A stretch of DNA of 14,021 nt from NCBI GenBank assembly GCA_002403905.1, contig DHIR01000116.1:1-14021 (forward strand), written 5' to 3'. The DNA is from Mucilaginibacter sp. UBA4741 (lineage in GTDB: Bacteria > Bacteroidota > Bacteroidia > Sphingobacteriales > Sphingobacteriaceae). The notes beneath the pieces were generated by a model, which saw only the letters and a list, made by a program, of their open reading frames with translations, searched no databases and had not been told where the DNA came from. Made by a program: the position numbers and the translations under genes. Each line of letters opens with the position of its first letter. The first letter of the stretch is position 1. Positions 1-7,758 of this stretch are shown piece after piece.

Positions 1-1
1 G

Positions 2-118
2 CATTATGCAACATCATCATTAAAAGCAGAGAAGAAAGTTACTGTTGATGATTCAGAAGTAGCAGATAAGGTTTATCAATTAGATAATTTGCTGACCGAA
101 TTTTTTTCAAAGTCGTAA
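2..118 (+). CDS. zapA: C-terminal end of probable cell division protein ZapA (partial)
   Basis: An open frame enters from the left edge and ends at TAA 116-118, leaving 38 residues. The tail is charged, with a heptad-like stretch (DKVYQLDNLLTEFF) such as ends the coiled coil of ZapA, the small protein that crosslinks FtsZ filaments at the division ring. The fragment is too short for firm recognition by sequence alone. The call rests largely on context: a 6S-like RNA and then rny follow, and zapA next to ssrS is a recurrent arrangement (it also occurs in E. coli). The start and the conserved N-terminal half lie outside the window. Another small coiled-coil protein remains possible. Confidence 0.55.
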   Translation, partial: HYATSSLKAEKKVTVDDSEVADKVYQLDNLLTEFFSKS

Positions 119-157
119 TAAACGTTCTTTACATAATAACAGAGCCAATTAAGATTT

Positions 158-326
158 AACCGCGGTTGAATTTTATGTTTCACTATTAAAAACTTAACAC
201 TTCAATATCCTACGGATCAGGAAGGCGTGCGTTACTCATTCCAGTTTAACGGTAACCCATGATTCTAAAATATCTGTAACGAAGTTTTTAAAATACATGA
301 TACATAAAGTTAGTCGCGGTTTTTTT
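158..326 (+). ncRNA. ssrS: Probable 6S RNA (6S-Flavo type)
   Basis: This non-coding stretch can fold into one long interrupted rod. AACCGCG (158-164) pairs with CGCGGTT (315-321). TTTATGT (172-178) pairs with ACATAAA (302-308). TTAAAAACTT (186-195) pairs with AAGTTTTTAA (282-291). The centre (196-281) stays largely open, with small hairpins ATCC-TAC-GGAT (207-217) and GTTAC/GTAAC (231-235 / 252-256). The closing stem runs straight into seven T (320-326), which would terminate transcription. A rod of about 170 nt with a central bubble fits 6S RNA, which binds RNA polymerase holoenzyme as a promoter mimic. The place between zapA-like and rny genes agrees. The pairing is seen directly; the 6S identity is inference. 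The 5' end may lie some bases upstream of 158. Confidence 0.6.
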
Positions 327-361
327 ATTTATATACTATACTAACAATAAACCTTTAAAAA

Positions 362-1927
362 ATGAACGCATTATTATACATTATAATTGGGTTGCTGGCA
401 GGCATTCCCACAGGTATCGTCGCAGGGCGTTTCCTGCTCCGTAAGCTGTTTAAAGACCAGGAGATATCAGCACAAAATAAAGTAAAGAAGATACTTAAAG
501 ATGCCGAGAACGATGCCGAAATACTAAGAAAGAACAAATTGCTTGAAGCTAAAGAGCGCTTTTTACAAATGAAAGCCGAGCACGAGCAAGAGATCAACAC
601 TAAAAATAATGACATCAATCAACGCACTAACGAGGTTAAACAAAAGGAGCAATCTTACAATTCTAAATTAGAGAACATTACCCGTAAAGAGAATGATCTG
701 GATAACGCCAAGAAAAACGTTGAACGTCAATCAGACATTTTAGTTAAAAAGCAGGAAGAAGTTGACGTGCTGAAAAACCAGCATGTGGAGCAATTGGAAA
801 CTATTGCAGGCTTATCTGCAGAGGATGCCAAGAACCAATTGATAGACAACCTGCGCGAAGATGCCCGTGCAAAAGCCATGGCACAGATTAAAGATATTGT
901 TGACGAAGCCAAGCTAACAGCTACCAAGGAAGCTAAGAAAATTGTTATCCAAACTATACAGCGTACCGCTACAGAGAGTGCTATTGAGAACACCGTTTCT
1001 ATTTTCAATATTGAGAATGACGAGATCAAGGGCCGTATAATCGGTCGCGAAGGCCGTAACATCCGTGCGCTGGAAGCAGCTACCGGAATTGAGATCATTG
1101 TTGATGATACCCCGGAAGCGATCATCCTTTCAGGCTTTGACCCGGTTCGCCGCGAGATAGCCCGTTTGGCCATGCACCGTTTGGTAACTGATGGCCGTAT
1201 CCACCCGGCACGTATCGAGGAGATCGTTGCTAAAACCAAAAAGCAAATTGAAGAAGAGATCGTTGAGATAGGTGAGCGTACCGTGATCGACTTAGGTATT
1301 ACAGGTTTACACCCTGAGTTGATACGTATGGTTGGCCGTATGCGCTACCGTTCGTCATACGGACAGAACCTGCTGCAACACTCGCGCGAGGTTGCTAACT
1401 TCTGCGCCACTATGGCTGCCGAATTGGGCCTTAACGTTAAACTGGCTAAACGTGCAGGCTTACTGCACGATATTGGTAAAGTACCTGATGATAACCCGGA
1501 GCTACCACACGCTATTTTGGGTATGCAACTAGCCGAGAAATATAAAGAGCATCCTGAAGTTTGCAACGCTATTGGCGCTCACCATGACGAGGTGGAAATG
1601 ACTTCGATGTTATCGCCAATAATACAGGTTTGCGATGCTATATCAGGCGCGCGCCCAGGTGCACGCCGTGAAGTGGTTGAAAGCTACATCAAACGTTTAA
1701 AAGAGCTGGAAGAACTGGCAATGTCATATCCTGGTGTCGAAAAAACATTCGCTATACAAGCAGGCCGCGAGTTACGTGTTGTGGTAGAGAGCGAAAAAAT
1801 AAGCGATGCAGAATCTGAAATATTGGCTGCTGATATATCAAACCGCATACAAACAGAAATGACCTATCCGGGCCAGATCAAAGTTACCGTTATCAGGGAA
1901 ACCCGTGCGGTAGCGTTTGCTAAGTAA
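362..1927 (+). CDS. rny: Ribonuclease Y
   Basis: RNase Y is a membrane-anchored endoribonuclease that starts mRNA decay. The 521-residue protein has the full family layout: an N-terminal membrane helix (about 4-24), a long charged coiled coil (about 30-150), a KH RNA-binding domain with the [10 protein letters not shown] loop at 224-233, and an HD phosphohydrolase domain whose metal-binding pair is H369-D370 in LLHDIGK, followed by AHHDEVE. The length is normal for the family. The start is the first ATG in frame and places the membrane helix at the very N-terminus. The gene lies 35 bp after the T-run of the 6S-like RNA, so its promoter is either in that short gap, inside the RNA gene, or supplied by read-through. 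A strong terminator follows. Confidence 0.97.
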   Translation: MNALLYIIIGLLAGIPTGIVAGRFLLRKLFKDQEISAQNKVKKILKDAENDAEILRKNKLLEAKERFLQMKAEHEQEINTKNNDINQRTNEVKQKEQSYNSKLENITRKENDLDNAKKNVERQSDILVKKQEEVDVLKNQHVEQLETIAGLSAEDAKNQLIDNLREDARAKAMAQIKDIVDEAKLTATKEAKKIVIQTIQRTATESAIENTVSIFNIENDEIKGRIIGREGRNIRALEAATGIEIIVDDTPEAIILSGFDPVRREIARLAMHRLVTDGRIHPARIEEIVAKTKKQIEEEIVEIGERTVIDLGITGLHPELIRMVGRMRYRSSYGQNLLQHSREVANFCATMAAELGLNVKLAKRAGLLHDIGKVPDDNPELPHAILGMQLAEKYKEHPEVCNAIGAHHDEVEMTSMLSPIIQVCDAISGARPGARREVVESYIKRLKELEELAMSYPGVEKTFAIQAGRELRVVVESEKISDAESEILAADISNRIQTEMTYPGQIKVTVIRETRAVAFAK

Positions 1928-1950
1928 TTAGTTTAATAACTATGTAAAAC

Positions 1951-1980
1951 AAAAAGCGATGGGCAACCATCGCTTTTTTT
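1951..1980 (+). terminator. Intrinsic terminator of rny
   Basis: AAAAAGCGATGG (1951-1962) pairs perfectly with CCATCGCTTTTT (1967-1978) around a GCAA tetraloop, and the T-run continues to 1980. The A-tract on the 5' side would let it work in both directions. It starts 23 bp after the rny stop codon and ends only 8 bp before the next start codon. Confidence 0.9.
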
Positions 1981-1988
1981 AATAAGTA

Positions 1989-2495
1989 ATGAAAAATCAA
2001 AAAATCGAAAAACGTGCTATCGATGTTATAATTGATCAATATGCCAGCTTTCATCAAAAGCCCGCTAACCGGTTGATCAATTATATCTGCATCCCATTGA
2101 TTGTATTTAGCGTGGTGGGTTTTGTATGGTCGTTGCCATTTCCGCAGCTTAAATTTTTGGGCATATATAATACCTATTTAAATTGGGGATCGTTCCTGAT
2201 CGCGTTTAGTGTTTACTATTATATGCGATTGTCGCCGATACTTTCCTATATCATGCTGCTGTTATTGTTTGCATTGGTTTATATAATAATACAATTGCAG
2301 CTTGCAGAAAAATCAGGCGGGTTTGTATTGCCGCAAGTTTGCGTCTTTATATTCATCATGGCCAACATCGCCCAGTTTATAGGCTATCGCATAGAGGGCC
2401 GTAAACCCACCTTCTCCGATGAATTTAAATTTATGCTGATAGCGCCATTGTGGTTGTTGAGTTTGGTGTTGAAGAGGTTTGGGGTTAAGTATTAA
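1989..2495 (+). CDS. Mpo1-like / DUF962 family membrane protein
   Basis: This 168-residue protein has about four membrane helices (about 33-52, 62-80, 84-104, 112-131). It carries the two sequence blocks I associate with the Mpo1-like (DUF962, YGL010w) family: an N-terminal YxxxHQxPxNRLI block (18-30) and a C-terminal QFIGxRxEGRKP block (129-140). Yeast Mpo1 is an Fe2+-dependent dioxygenase that alpha-oxidises 2-hydroxy fatty acids; bacterial members are mostly uncharacterised. H22 is kept, but the His usually seen after the NRLI stretch is N31 and the His of the usual GH..E motif is Y133, so metal binding and activity are doubtful. The ATG lies 8 bp beyond the rny terminator, leaving almost no room for a leader. 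Family assignment is from memory of the motifs. Confidence 0.7.
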   Translation: MKNQKIEKRAIDVIIDQYASFHQKPANRLINYICIPLIVFSVVGFVWSLPFPQLKFLGIYNTYLNWGSFLIAFSVYYYMRLSPILSYIMLLLLFALVYIIIQLQLAEKSGGFVLPQVCVFIFIMANIAQFIGYRIEGRKPTFSDEFKFMLIAPLWLLSLVLKRFGVKY

Positions 2496-2590
2496 CACGA
2501 TTGAAGGATTGCAAGATTTTCGATGCAGGGTCTTTAAATTGTCCCTGTCAGCAGAAAAGCTTCGAATGAGAGAGGGTTAAACGGGGATTT

Positions 2591-4345
2591 CTACAAATTC
2601 TTCCCCAACTTCTCTAACATATCCTGTGGTACATTCTCCAGGTCCAGCACCAGGAAACCATCCAGCGAATCAGAAAACTTAGGGTCGATATTAAAGCTGA
2701 TGATCCTGGCATTAAGCGCAATATACTGGCGAAGCAGCACCGGCACCTTCATGTTATGTGTTTCTACTTGTGATATCAAATGGTCCAGGCTTTTAAAAGT
2801 ATCTTCGCCTTCCATTAATATTTCGGCATCAATGCTCGAAAAATCAACCTTGAACTTTTTACGAGGCTTAACATACTGCGCCATTTCATGATCAAAATGG
2901 TTACGGTTGATGTAATCAACTATCAGCGATTTAGAAAATTTAGAAAAAGTATTGCTGATACTCACCGGGCCTATCAGGTATTGGTAGCGCGGGTTATCCA
3001 TTAAGTACTTCAATATTCCTTTCCACAGTAAAAACAGGGGAAGGGGTTTTAGCTGATATTCTTTACGTATCCATGAGCGGCCAAGTTCCAGGCTTTTGCG
3101 TAGTACCGGGGTAAACTGTTCTTTTATCTTAAACAGTTCGGCAATATAAAAACCGTCTTTACCCAGGCTATAAAATATCTCATCGCCTAAACCAATGCGG
3201 TAAGCGCCCACAACCATTTTAGCCTCAGTATCCCAAATAAACAGGTGATGATAATAAATATCATACTCATCCAAATCGGTAGCCATATTGGTGCCCTCGC
3301 CAATCTCGCGGAAAGTCACCTCGCGCAAACGGCCAATCTCGCGTATAGTGCTGGGGATAGCAGATGTCGGTACAATAAATACCTCGTAGTTTTTCTCTGT
3401 CCAAACGGTATAGTCATCGCGTAGGGTTGCAACCTCTTTTTCAAGCAAAGCGGGGTCAATAGCCTTAACTATCTCCTGTTGGTTTTTTTTTATTTTGAAG
3501 AGATTACGCGGGTTAAATATCTTTTTCTCTTCCTCAAGGCCCGCCCCCAAAGCATAAGTTTTAGCTCTTAAATAATTAAGCAGTCGGGCGCTGTCTTTAT
3601 AGTCGGGGATGTCAACCACCTGTATAGGCTTGCCAATACGCAGGCGAATAGTTTGTCCTTGCTTATTAAATAGTTCGGATGGTAATTTGGCTGTGCGTAA
3701 AGCAGGATGGATCAAACTCAGCAAATTAAACAGCAGCCCATTGTTGCCATGGAAGTAAATAGGTACCACCGGCACTTTAGCTTTAGCTATGATCTTACCT
3801 ACGACCGGGTGCCATAACCTGTCGGTAACTTCCTGTTTATCCAGTTTAAAGGTTGATACCTCACCTGCCGGGAAGATCCCTATCGGTGTGCCGGTAGCAA
3901 GCAGTTCAAGCGTGTTTTTTAACCCGCTTATGCTTGATGAATGTTCAATGTTTTCGAACGGGTTTACCGCTATGAAAAAATCGCTGAGGTTAGGTATCTT
4001 TTTGAGCAGGAAGTTGGCCATCAGTTTAGCATCGGGCCGGGCCATTAGCAACATCTTTAAAAGCACTAAGCCCTCAATACCACCATAAGGGTGATTGGCA
4101 ATGGCAATAAAGCTGCCGTTGGCTGGTATGTTTCTTAGTTCTTTTTCGTCAAATTCAATCTCGACACCGCAGCCTTTTAATATGGCATCAATAAAATCAA
4201 TGCCTTGTTTGGGTTGGGCTTGCTCAAACAGTTCATTTACCTGGTTTATCTTCATCAGCTCCATCAGGAAGGATGCCAGCCCGGGCAGTTTTAACTTATC
4301 TAGTTTGGTGGCCTTGGCAAACTCTTCGGTGGTTATAATTTTCAT
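2591..4345 (-). CDS. Two-domain acyltransferase (PlsC-like plus GNAT-like), OlsF/Gls-type aminolipid synthesis
   Basis: The 584-residue protein fuses two acyltransferase modules. The N-terminal half (about 60-270) is PlsC-like: NHPYGGIEG with H85 and an acidic E91, the FPAGE block at 158-162, and a VPVVPIYFHGNNG block. The C-terminal half (about 334-510) resembles the GNAT-like hemolysin/OlsB family, with REIGRLREVTFREIGEGT, a YDIYYHHLF strand and ELGRSWI. This order matches bifunctional OlsF, where the C-terminal part N-acylates ornithine and the N-terminal part adds the second acyl chain. In other Bacteroidota, separate GlsB and GlsA proteins make glycine lipids in the same two steps. The amino acid used here cannot be read from sequence. 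The acidic residue lies six positions after H85 and is Glu, not the HX4D of classic PlsC. It is transcribed divergently from 4409-5287. Confidence 0.82.
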   Translation of the reverse strand: MKIITTEEFAKATKLDKLKLPGLASFLMELMKINQVNELFEQAQPKQGIDFIDAILKGCGVEIEFDEKELRNIPANGSFIAIANHPYGGIEGLVLLKMLLMARPDAKLMANFLLKKIPNLSDFFIAVNPFENIEHSSSISGLKNTLELLATGTPIGIFPAGEVSTFKLDKQEVTDRLWHPVVGKIIAKAKVPVVPIYFHGNNGLLFNLLSLIHPALRTAKLPSELFNKQGQTIRLRIGKPIQVVDIPDYKDSARLLNYLRAKTYALGAGLEEEKKIFNPRNLFKIKKNQQEIVKAIDPALLEKEVATLRDDYTVWTEKNYEVFIVPTSAIPSTIREIGRLREVTFREIGEGTNMATDLDEYDIYYHHLFIWDTEAKMVVGAYRIGLGDEIFYSLGKDGFYIAELFKIKEQFTPVLRKSLELGRSWIRKEYQLKPLPLFLLWKGILKYLMDNPRYQYLIGPVSISNTFSKFSKSLIVDYINRNHFDHEMAQYVKPRKKFKVDFSSIDAEILMEGEDTFKSLDHLISQVETHNMKVPVLLRQYIALNARIISFNIDPKFSDSLDGFLVLDLENVPQDMLEKLGKNL

Positions 4346-4355
4346 TTAGCGGTAG

Positions 4356-4368
4356 CGATTATAAATCG
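4356..4368. promoter_or_regulatory. Small palindrome in the divergent promoter gap
   Basis: CGATT-ATA-AATCG is a perfect 5-bp dyad. It sits in the 63 bp between the start of the acyltransferase gene (-) and the preferred start at 4409 (+), which must hold both promoters. It could be an operator, but no regulator is visible nearby and it may be chance. Confidence 0.25.
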
Positions 4369-4408
4369 TTCTAAATTTATTACTTTAATGCCGTATTTAA
4401 ACCAAGCA

Positions 4409-5287
4409 ATGAAGTCACGTGTAAAAAATTACCTTTCCATCACAAAAAAAGAGTGGAACGGAATGGTGATCCTACTGTTAGTAATAGCGGTGGTTTTTGC
4501 GGCACCTTATGTATACCAACAATTTCATACAAATAAGGTTGTTGACTTTAAAGATTTTAATAAAGACGTGGCCTTGCTTAACCACGCCAAAGGCGGCGAT
4601 GCTTCGGGCTATAATGATAACAGCGCATCACTATCAGACGAAAAAATATCCAAACCCACCCTGTTTGTTTTCAACCCCAATAACCTTCCTGCCGAACAAT
4701 GGAAACAACTGGGTCTGAGCGAGCGCCAGATCAGTATCATCAAACATTACGAGGCCAAAGGCGGCCACTTTAGCAAGAAAGAGGATGTAGAGAAGATTTA
4801 CGGAATAACTGCCGATGATTATAAACGGATAGCGCCTTATATTAATATCCCCGATGAAGGCTATACCTCTAACAAACTGGCAGCCGGCGAAGTTGTTGAA
4901 CTAAACACTGCCGACTCCGCAAAGCTCACCCGTATACATGGTATTGGCCCTGCCTTCGCCGTGCGGATAGTGGAGTATCGGAAAAGGCTGGGCGGGTTTT
5001 TAAACAAGGAGCAGCTACAGGAAGTTTACGGAATTGACACCACAAAATTCGCCGAAATAAAAAACCAGGTCGGCATCAACCCCGCACACATCACCAAAAT
5101 AAATATTAACGCGGTTGATTTTGAAGGTCTGCGCAAGTTCCCTTATCTAACCAATAAACAAACTAACGCGGTTATCCAATATCGCTTACAACATGGCAAT
5201 TATCAGTCAATAATTGATATGAAGAATATAGCTATACTTGATGGGATAATTTTGCGTAAAATTGAACCATATTTAAGTTTTAAATGA
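4409..5287 (+). CDS. Membrane-anchored helix-hairpin-helix (ComEA-like) protein
   Basis: The 292-residue protein has a basic N-terminus, one membrane helix (about 19-36), a polar linker, and three helix-hairpin-helix regions (about 87-145, 160-222, 228-290). The second is the most ComEA-like (VVELNTADSAKLTRIHGIGPAFAVRIVEYR). Such domains bind the DNA backbone without sequence specificity; ComEA itself receives DNA during natural transformation, but many Bacteroidota HHH proteins have no known role. An upstream in-frame ATG at 4388 would add seven residues. I prefer 4409 because a TTACTTTA box (4380-4387) directly before 4388 looks like a promoter element and would put transcription start inside the longer version, and because MKSRVKNYLS is a good cytoplasmic start before the helix. 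The stop overlaps the start of apt (ATGA). Confidence 0.85.
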   Translation: MKSRVKNYLSITKKEWNGMVILLLVIAVVFAAPYVYQQFHTNKVVDFKDFNKDVALLNHAKGGDASGYNDNSASLSDEKISKPTLFVFNPNNLPAEQWKQLGLSERQISIIKHYEAKGGHFSKKEDVEKIYGITADDYKRIAPYINIPDEGYTSNKLAAGEVVELNTADSAKLTRIHGIGPAFAVRIVEYRKRLGGFLNKEQLQEVYGIDTTKFAEIKNQVGINPAHITKININAVDFEGLRKFPYLTNKQTNAVIQYRLQHGNYQSIIDMKNIAILDGIILRKIEPYLSFK

Positions 5288-5811
5288 TAGAGCAGCAAAT
5301 TAAATCAGCCGTACGTGATATACCCGATTTCCCTAAGCCGGGCATCGTATTTAAAGATATTACCACCATATTAAAGGACCCCGTATTATGCGATGGCATT
5401 GTCAACGCTTTTGTTGACCGTTTGCAAGGCATCCGCATTGATGCCATAGCAGGGGTAGAGAGCCGCGGGTTTTTATTCGGGCTGACATTGGCAACCAGAA
5501 TGGGTGTGCCATTTATACCGGTGCGTAAGGCGGGTAAGCTGCCTTATACCATCCGCCAAAAAAAATACGACCTGGAATATGGCACCGCTACCATTGAAAT
5601 GCATACCGATGCTTTTGAACCCGGCGCGCATATTTTATTGCATGACGACCTGCTGGCAACCGGCGGCACCGTAACCGCCGCCAGCGACCTGATACAGGAA
5701 ATGGGCGGCGTAGTCTGCGGTTTCTCGTTTGTGGTAGGGCTGGGCTTTTTAAAAGGGAAGGAACGTATAATGCCGATAAGCGATAAGATAATTGTGTTGG
5801 CAGAGTATTAA
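5284..5811 (+). CDS. apt: Adenine phosphoribosyltransferase
   Basis: Apt is a cytoplasmic salvage enzyme that joins adenine and PRPP to make AMP. The 175-residue length is normal. The PRPP loop is clear at DDLLATGGT (121-129), preceded by the PDFPKPGIVFKDITT block near the N-terminus and the VESRGFLFG block that follows it, all typical of APRT. H120 stands directly before the two acidic residues where Val is common; this should not affect catalysis. The ATG overlaps the upstream HHH gene stop by ATGA, so translation is probably coupled and the two share an mRNA. A TGCA-rich palindrome cluster begins directly after the stop codon. Confidence 0.97.
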   Translation: MIEQQIKSAVRDIPDFPKPGIVFKDITTILKDPVLCDGIVNAFVDRLQGIRIDAIAGVESRGFLFGLTLATRMGVPFIPVRKAGKLPYTIRQKKYDLEYGTATIEMHTDAFEPGAHILLHDDLLATGGTVTAASDLIQEMGGVVCGFSFVVGLGFLKGKERIMPISDKIIVLAEY

Positions 5812-5812
5812 T

Positions 5813-5871
5813 GCGCCTGCACTGCACCATGGTGCAGGTGGCGCAGGTGGTGCAGTGCACGGTGCAGTGCC
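5813..5871. repeat. TGCA-rich nested palindrome cluster
   Basis: Six TGCA words occur in about 60 bp. CTGCACCATGGTGCAG (5822-5837) is a perfect 16-bp palindrome, enclosed by GCGCC (5813-5817) and GGCGC (5840-5844). GCACTGCACCA (5819-5829) is also the exact reverse complement of 5848-5858, giving an alternative hairpin. GTGCAGTGCAC (5850-5860) is self-complementary around one base. GGTGCAG or GGCGCAG units start at 5831, 5840, 5849 and 5861. There is no T-run after it on the + strand, so it is not a standard terminator. It lies 34 bp before the GH71/99-like gene and could be a regulatory site, a protein-binding array or a decayed repeat. Confidence 0.75.
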
Positions 5872-5904
5872 AAAATAGTATAACAGGATTAAACTACGTA
5901 CGTT

Positions 5905-7722
5905 ATGAGATCAGTATCAGTTATTTTATTACTTATGCTTTCGGCATATATCACTAATGCCCAAAAGTACGTACCCAGCACCACTACGCTAAATAATAAA
6001 GTAATGTTTGGCTACCAGGGCTGGCATGCTACGCCTAATGATGGATCTAACAACCATGTATGGCGGCATTATTTTGGCGGACGTACGCCTGACGCGGCAA
6101 ATGCGGATTTTGACCCATGGCCCGATATGCGCGAATATCCTGATGATGTGCAGGAAGCCACCAATATGAAATATCCTGATGGCTCGCCGGCAAAGCTGTA
6201 CTCGGCTTATAAATATGGGGCGGTCGATCTGCATTTTAAATGGATGATGGAACATGATCTGGACGGTGTGTTCGAGCAGCGTTTTGTTACCGATATTAAA
6301 TCGCGCGGCGGTGCCAGGCACTTTAACCAGGTGGTGCGTAACGTTAAACAAGCTAGCGAAAAATATAAGCGCGTGTATTGCATCATGTATGATATATCAG
6401 GCGCGGGCCCTAACTGGAAAAAGGACCTGATTGCTGATTGGAAGTTTTTGGTAGATTCGTTAGAGGTAACCAAAGGCAAATCATACCTGCATCATAACGG
6501 CAGGCCGCTGCTATCTATATGGGGATTAGGTTTTGATCACACCAAACCATTTGCCCCCGTTGAGCAGGCCGACTCTATATTGGATTGGTTCCATCACAGT
6601 GCCGAGAAAAAATACCAGGCCACCATAATGGGCGGCGTTAACGATAACTGGCAAACGCAGGGCGACGATTGGAAAGCCGTTTACAATAAAATGGATATCA
6701 TCAGCCCCTGGGCGGTTGGCCGTTTTGGCGATGATAAGGGCGCCGATAAATTCCGCGACCGCACCGTAGTGCCCGACAAAGCCTATTGCGATGCGCATAA
6801 AATAGATTATCTGCCGGTTATTTTCCCCGGGTTCTCATGGTATAATTTGCGTCATGGCAAAAGCCCCTTTAACCAGATCCCGCGCAGAGGCGGGGCTTTC
6901 TACTGGCATCAATCATACAATGTAATTAACGCAGGGGTAAACATGATCTACATAGCCATGTTTGACGAAATTGACGAGGGCACCGCTATGTACAAAATTG
7001 CTCCAACCGCGGCAGAAAGACCGGCTAATGAAAAGTTCTTATCGTTAGATGCTGATGGGATAGCGTTGCCATCTGATTGGTATTTGCAATTGGCGCAGGC
7101 TACCAGTAATATTTTGAGAGGGAAAGCAAAGAATGAGTATGATTGGCCATTGCCTAAAGATTTTCATTTTAATTATTACCTATATGCCGAAGGATTAAAT
7201 TATAAGAAACCTGATGATTTTATAGGGTCTGACAGTGTTGAGAGTTCTAATTATACGCCCCATAAAGGGTATGCGGCTCAAATGTCATCGCCTTCCTATC
7301 AGCTAACATCTAAAGATAAGCACGTGATGATTTCTTTTACTTTCTTTAACACGGATACAGCTAAGACTAAATTTATAGGCCGTTGGATTTATAATGAAGA
7401 CAACCATCAACGCACAGTGAATGGTATGCTTGATAGCACAAGTTCCCGAGTAAGAGTTTACGGAAAAGAATATGGCATATTGGATAGTAATAAGGTGACG
7501 CTATTTAAAGGTGAAGAATTAAAGAAGTACGGCGCTGACGATGCTGGTATTGCAGACATCCCTGTCCTTTATCCGTATAAAAATATCTATCGAAAGATGA
7601 AGTTGTTTTTTATGTACAAAAAAGGCAAGGGTGAGGTGTATTTAACGTATTACTATAATGATGATATATCGCTGCAAAAATATCTGGCGGAAACCAAGTA
7701 TATGTTAACTTTTAAAAATTGA
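5905..7722 (+). CDS. Secreted GH71/99-like glycoside hydrolase
   Basis: The 605-residue protein has a signal peptide (1-19, cut before Q20) and then blocks I recognise from the GH71/GH99-like group: VMFGYQGWH (33-41), DLHFKWMMEHDLDGVFEQRF (108-127) and MFDEIDEGTA (352-361). The last lies at the end of the predicted barrel, and its E355 and E358 are candidate catalytic acids. GH99 enzymes cleave alpha-mannosides of mannan or N-glycans; GH71 enzymes cleave alpha-1,3-glucan. Many proteins of this Bacteroidota type are loosely named 'xylosidase', and the real substrate is unknown. Residues from about 400 form an extra C-terminal part with no motif I recognise, encoded in visibly more AT-rich DNA. 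A GH76 gene converges from the other side, which supports a glycan-degradation role. ACGTACGT (5896-5903) lies just before the ATG. Confidence 0.85.
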   Translation: MRSVSVILLLMLSAYITNAQKYVPSTTTLNNKVMFGYQGWHATPNDGSNNHVWRHYFGGRTPDAANADFDPWPDMREYPDDVQEATNMKYPDGSPAKLYSAYKYGAVDLHFKWMMEHDLDGVFEQRFVTDIKSRGGARHFNQVVRNVKQASEKYKRVYCIMYDISGAGPNWKKDLIADWKFLVDSLEVTKGKSYLHHNGRPLLSIWGLGFDHTKPFAPVEQADSILDWFHHSAEKKYQATIMGGVNDNWQTQGDDWKAVYNKMDIISPWAVGRFGDDKGADKFRDRTVVPDKAYCDAHKIDYLPVIFPGFSWYNLRHGKSPFNQIPRRGGAFYWHQSYNVINAGVNMIYIAMFDEIDEGTAMYKIAPTAAERPANEKFLSLDADGIALPSDWYLQLAQATSNILRGKAKNEYDWPLPKDFHFNYYLYAEGLNYKKPDDFIGSDSVESSNYTPHKGYAAQMSSPSYQLTSKDKHVMISFTFFNTDTAKTKFIGRWIYNEDNHQRTVNGMLDSTSSRVRVYGKEYGILDSNKVTLFKGEELKKYGADDAGIADIPVLYPYKNIYRKMKLFFMYKKGKGEVYLTYYYNDDISLQKYLAETKYMLTFKN

Positions 7723-7758
7723 AATAGAACTAGCAGATGTAATTAGGTGGGTTGAAAA

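Noticed and set aside
727..1239. Long minus-strand open frame opposite rny
   Set aside because: It lies wholly inside the well-supported rny gene on the other strand, and its product is only the low-complexity complement of the coiled-coil and KH coding.
2526..2547. CAGGG/CCCTG pairing between the convergent Mpo1-like and acyltransferase genes as a bidirectional terminator
   Set aside because: The stem is only 5 bp with a 12-nt loop and no T-run on either side; too weak to call.
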